Positions 8,073 through 9,805 of a stretch of 9,805 nt of DNA are shown piece by piece. This stretch comes from Nitrospinota bacterium (GTDB lineage: Bacteria; UBA8248). The stretch is taken from NCBI GenBank assembly GCA_003506735.1, contig DNYS01000259.1, positions 14,642 through 24,446 of the forward strand, read 5' to 3'. Both the position numbers and the translations under genes were made by a program. Below the pieces are notes generated by a model. That model did no database searches and was not told the DNA's origin. It was given only the letters and a program-made list of their open reading frames with translations. The number at the start of each line of letters is the position of its first letter. Position 1 is the first letter of the stretch.

Positions 8073-8653
8073 TTTCCGGGGCCCTCGCAAAAAATCTCAT
8101 CGATTCGGTGGCACATGTAGTGAACCGCCGCTTCGTGCGCTTCCTGGATGAAGTCGGTGTCTTGAAAGGGAACGATGGCGGCCAAATCGGCCGCCTTGGC
8201 GGCGAGACCTCCCGATTTTCCGGAAAGGACTGCGGATCGTACCTCAAGCGCTTTAGCACGCTTCAGGGCGGAGACCACGTTTGGCGAGTTGCCGCTTGTG
8301 GTTAATCCTAGCGCTAGGTCGCCTTTGCGCCCATGGGCTTCGATCTGTCTTGAAAAAATTTCCCCGTAGTCGTAATCGTTGCCGATAGTAGTGAGAGTGC
8401 TGATATCGGCAACCAGGGAGATGGCCGGGAGTGGGCGGCGCTCCCTTGAAAATCGGCCCACCAACTCGCCCGAGAAGTGGGTGGCCAACGCGGCGCTACC
8501 TCCGTTCCCAAAAACAAGAATTTTCCCCCCCGCCTGAAGACAGGCCACAGCGGCACCAGCAAGCAATTCGACTTGGTTGGAATAATCGCTGCCCGAGATG
8601 GCCTCAAACTGGCGCGCACGCCCGGCCAGAAATTCGTGAGCGGAAAATATCAC
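8069..8653 (-). CDS. gmhA: Sedoheptulose 7-phosphate isomerase GmhA
   Basis: GmhA converts sedoheptulose 7-phosphate to D-glycero-D-manno-heptose 7-phosphate, the first committed step of heptose synthesis. It is a 194-residue SIS-domain protein (E. coli: 192). FGNGGSAA (48-55) and TTSGNSPNV (118-126) bind sugar phosphate. His59, Glu63, Gln170 and His178 have the same spacing as the four zinc ligands known in Burkholderia GmhA. DnaA-initiator-associating DiaA proteins are close paralogues, but these residues and the hldE-hldD context favour GmhA. The start is GTG with GAGGG at 8659-8663. It opens the heptose operon after a 104-bp gap and overlaps hldE by 4 nt. Confidence 0.94.
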   Translation of the reverse strand: MIFSAHEFLAGRARQFEAISGSDYSNQVELLAGAAVACLQAGGKILVFGNGGSAALATHFSGELVGRFSRERRPLPAISLVADISTLTTIGNDYDYGEIFSRQIEAHGRKGDLALGLTTSGNSPNVVSALKRAKALEVRSAVLSGKSGGLAAKAADLAAIVPFQDTDFIQEAHEAAVHYMCHRIDEIFCEGPGK

Positions 8654-8757
8654 AGGATCCCTCGCTACCTGGTCACCCGGGCGACATCGGCTTGGAGCGG
8701 AAAAAAAAATAAAGGAGCACCTAGCAGTTGCAATCTAGCTGATCTTGATTTCCCTTT
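8654..8757 (-). promoter_or_regulatory. radC-gmhA intergenic region: T-rich tract and possible weak promoter
   Basis: On the transcribed strand this gap holds TTGCAA, 16 nt, then TATTTT inside a tract of TTTA followed by nine T (8701-8713). The hexamers match four of six sigma-70 consensus bases each, so a promoter for gmhA-hldE-hldD is possible but weak. The T tract could instead be the tail of a terminator after radC; however, the sequence before it forms only a 4-bp CTAG/CTAG stem, too weak for a confident call. Confidence 0.2.
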
Positions 8758-9420
8758 TCAACATGGCCACCCCTCCTCATCGTAGCTAAAATAGCCGGAT
8801 CCCCCCACGACTACATGATCCAAAAGAGGAATTCCCAGCAGTTTTCCCGATTTCAACAGCCGCCCTGTCAGTGCGTGGTCCTCGGGCGAGGGTGAGGGGT
8901 CTCCACTGGGATGGTTATGGCCGCAAACCACAGCTGCAGCCTTTTCCCTGATCGCCTGGCTGAACACTTCGCGGGGGTCCACTGAGGTGCCAGACAGGGT
9001 TCCCCGCGAGATGGTAATTTCTCGCATCAGGCGGTGCTTCGTATAGAGGAGAAGCACCCGAAATTCTTCATGGGAGAGTCCACCCATGGCAGGAGATAAG
9101 AAGCTGAATACATCCGAAGCGCTATGAAACGAAGGTTTGCCGGTTTCTCTGCTGGGACCGATTCTCCGGGAAATTTCGAGAGCCGCCTTGATCTGAGCTG
9201 CCTTGGCGGGTCCCATACCCTTTAGTTCGCAGAGTTCGGGGACGGAGGCGCTTTCCAGCCCGGCGAAACCTTCGAAGCGATCGATCAAATCAATGGCGAG
9301 GTCGAGTGCGGAAACGCCCTGATCACCTGTTCTCAAAAGAATAGCCAGCAACTGGGCATTGCTTAAGGCCTCACCGCCTTTTTCAAGCAGTCTTTCCCTG
9401 GGGCGTTCAGAGGTGGCCAA
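8758..9420 (-). CDS. radC: RadC-family JAB1/MPN-domain protein
   Basis: RadC proteins carry a JAMM metalloprotease-like domain. Their historic link to DNA repair came from a misassigned mutation, and the function remains unclear. With this start the protein is 220 residues (E. coli: 222). The N-terminal part has SERPRERLLEKG and LSNAQLLAILLRTG. A helix-hairpin-helix-like ELKGMGPAKAAQIKAALE lies at about 65-82. The JAMM motif HNHPSGDPSPSPED begins at His168 and supplies His168, His170 and Asp181. The C-terminus LLDHVVVG...GYFSYDEEG is also typical. The start is uncertain. TTG at 9420 gives family length and a 22-nt gap to the upstream gene but has no good ribosome site. ATG at 9510 would overlap the upstream gene by 68 nt and add residues with no family match. 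Confidence 0.9.
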   Translation of the reverse strand: MATSERPRERLLEKGGEALSNAQLLAILLRTGDQGVSALDLAIDLIDRFEGFAGLESASVPELCELKGMGPAKAAQIKAALEISRRIGPSRETGKPSFHSASDVFSFLSPAMGGLSHEEFRVLLLYTKHRLMREITISRGTLSGTSVDPREVFSQAIREKAAAVVCGHNHPSGDPSPSPEDHALTGRLLKSGKLLGIPLLDHVVVGGSGYFSYDEEGWPC

Positions 9421-9435
9421 TGTTTTATTGAACTC

Positions 9436-9443
9436 TTTTTTTT
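9436..9443 (-). repeat. A8 homopolymer tract at the upstream gene/radC junction
   Basis: Eight consecutive A on the transcribed strand (T on plus) directly follow the TG of the upstream TGA stop. One extra A would place a TTG that overlaps that stop in the radC frame. The tract is therefore a site where a sequencing indel or slippage would change the radC N-terminus. Confidence 0.7.
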
Positions 9444-9805
9444 CAAGAGGCCATCTCCTCTCCCTGCTCGATTCGTCTGCGGAAATCCTCCAAGGTGGAA
9501 CGGATTCCATCTTCGAACCCAACCTTGGGCTCCCATCCCAAAAGCTCCTTGGCGCGGAAAATATCTGGCTGGCGGACTTTCGGGTCGTCCTCCGGCAGGG
9601 GGCAGTGCTCGATGGGTGAGGAGGTTCCCGTCAATTCCCGAATCCTTTCAGCGACCTTGAGGATCGTCATCTCGTTGGGATTGCCAATATTCACTGGCTC
9701 GCGAACGTCGCTTTCCATTAGGCGTATCAGGCCATTCACCAGATCCGAAATGTAGCAAAAACTCCGCGTCTGGGTGCCGTTCCCAAAAATGGTCAGCGGC
9801 TCGCC
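9443..9805 (-). CDS. UDP-glucuronate decarboxylase-like SDR enzyme, C-terminal 120 residues (5' end beyond window)
   Basis: The visible part begins [20 protein letters not shown], with [10 protein letters not shown] next, then [27 protein letters not shown] and [17 protein letters not shown]. This order is characteristic of the C-terminal substrate-binding half of UDP-glucuronate decarboxylases (UXS type), which make UDP-xylose from UDP-glucuronate. Closely related dTDP-glucose dehydratases and UDP-sugar epimerases are less well matched by the LPEDDPKxRxPDI stretch. The Rossmann nucleotide-binding half and the catalytic Tyr-Lys pair are outside the window, so activity cannot be confirmed. The gene ends in TGA 22 nt before the chosen radC start. 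With the heptose genes it suggests a surface-polysaccharide neighbourhood. Confidence 0.85.
   Translation of the reverse strand, partial: GEPLTIFGNGTQTRSFCYISDLVNGLIRLMESDVREPVNIGNPNEMTILKVAERIRELTGTSSPIEHCPLPEDDPKVRQPDIFRAKELLGWEPKVGFEDGIRSTLEDFRRRIEQGEEMAS

Noticed and set aside
9421..9510. radC starting at ATG 9510 (250 residues)
   Set aside because: It would overlap the upstream gene by 68 nt, and the added residues show no RadC similarity; they are the shadow of the upstream coding sequence.
1..9805. A defence system, mobile element, CRISPR array or novel multi-gene system
   Set aside because: All the full-length genes belong to well-known housekeeping or envelope families, and no transposase, integrase, repeat array or composition shift was seen. 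RadC proteins can occur near mobile elements, but nothing here supports that.

Overview
This window is a dense, all-minus-strand block from a Gram-negative bacterium with moderately high GC (estimated by eye). The three-gene set for ADP-heptose synthesis (gmhA, hldE, hldD) implies a lipopolysaccharide with inner-core heptose. The purine genes are of the split type (purS + purQ + short purL). That type is common in Firmicutes, many delta-type lineages and other phyla, but is not the gamma-proteobacterial single-chain PurL. I cannot name the organism; a deltaproteobacterial-like or other deep Gram-negative phylum fits, but this is inference.

Layout in the direction of transcription (right to left). 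(1) The C-terminal third of a UDP-glucuronate decarboxylase-like SDR enzyme enters at the right edge. (2) radC follows, with an uncertain start beside a run of eight A. (3) A 104-bp gap carries a T-rich tract. (4) The heptose operon gmhA-hldE-hldD has both junctions as 4-nt start/stop overlaps. (5) A 79-bp gap contains a possible 21-codon ORF. (6) A YycJ/WalJ-type metallo-beta-lactamase-fold protein overlaps purB by 4 nt. (7) purB, purC, purS, purQ and purL follow, with purL running off the left edge about 240 residues before its expected end.

How the genes work together: GmhA, HldE and HldD take sedoheptulose 7-phosphate to ADP-L-glycero-beta-D-manno-heptose for the LPS core, apart from the GmhB phosphatase, which is not in view. 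The decarboxylase-like gene would supply another nucleotide sugar, so the right half looks like a cell-envelope sugar cluster with radC inserted. The left half is the later part of de novo IMP synthesis: PurS/PurQ/PurL form the FGAM synthase complex, PurC makes SAICAR and PurB splits it to AICAR (and also acts in AMP synthesis). The order purB-C-S-Q-L is the one known from the Bacillus subtilis pur operon.

Five junctions are ATGA or GTGA overlaps, and five of the nine chosen starts with visible 5' ends are GTG, one (radC) being TTG and three ATG. No stretch longer than 300 bases lacks a gene. I see no mobile element, CRISPR array, tRNA, rRNA or recognisable riboswitch, and no evidence of an undescribed system. 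The observations worth a second look are small: the radC start, coding-like sequence after the purC stop, and short intergenic structures.
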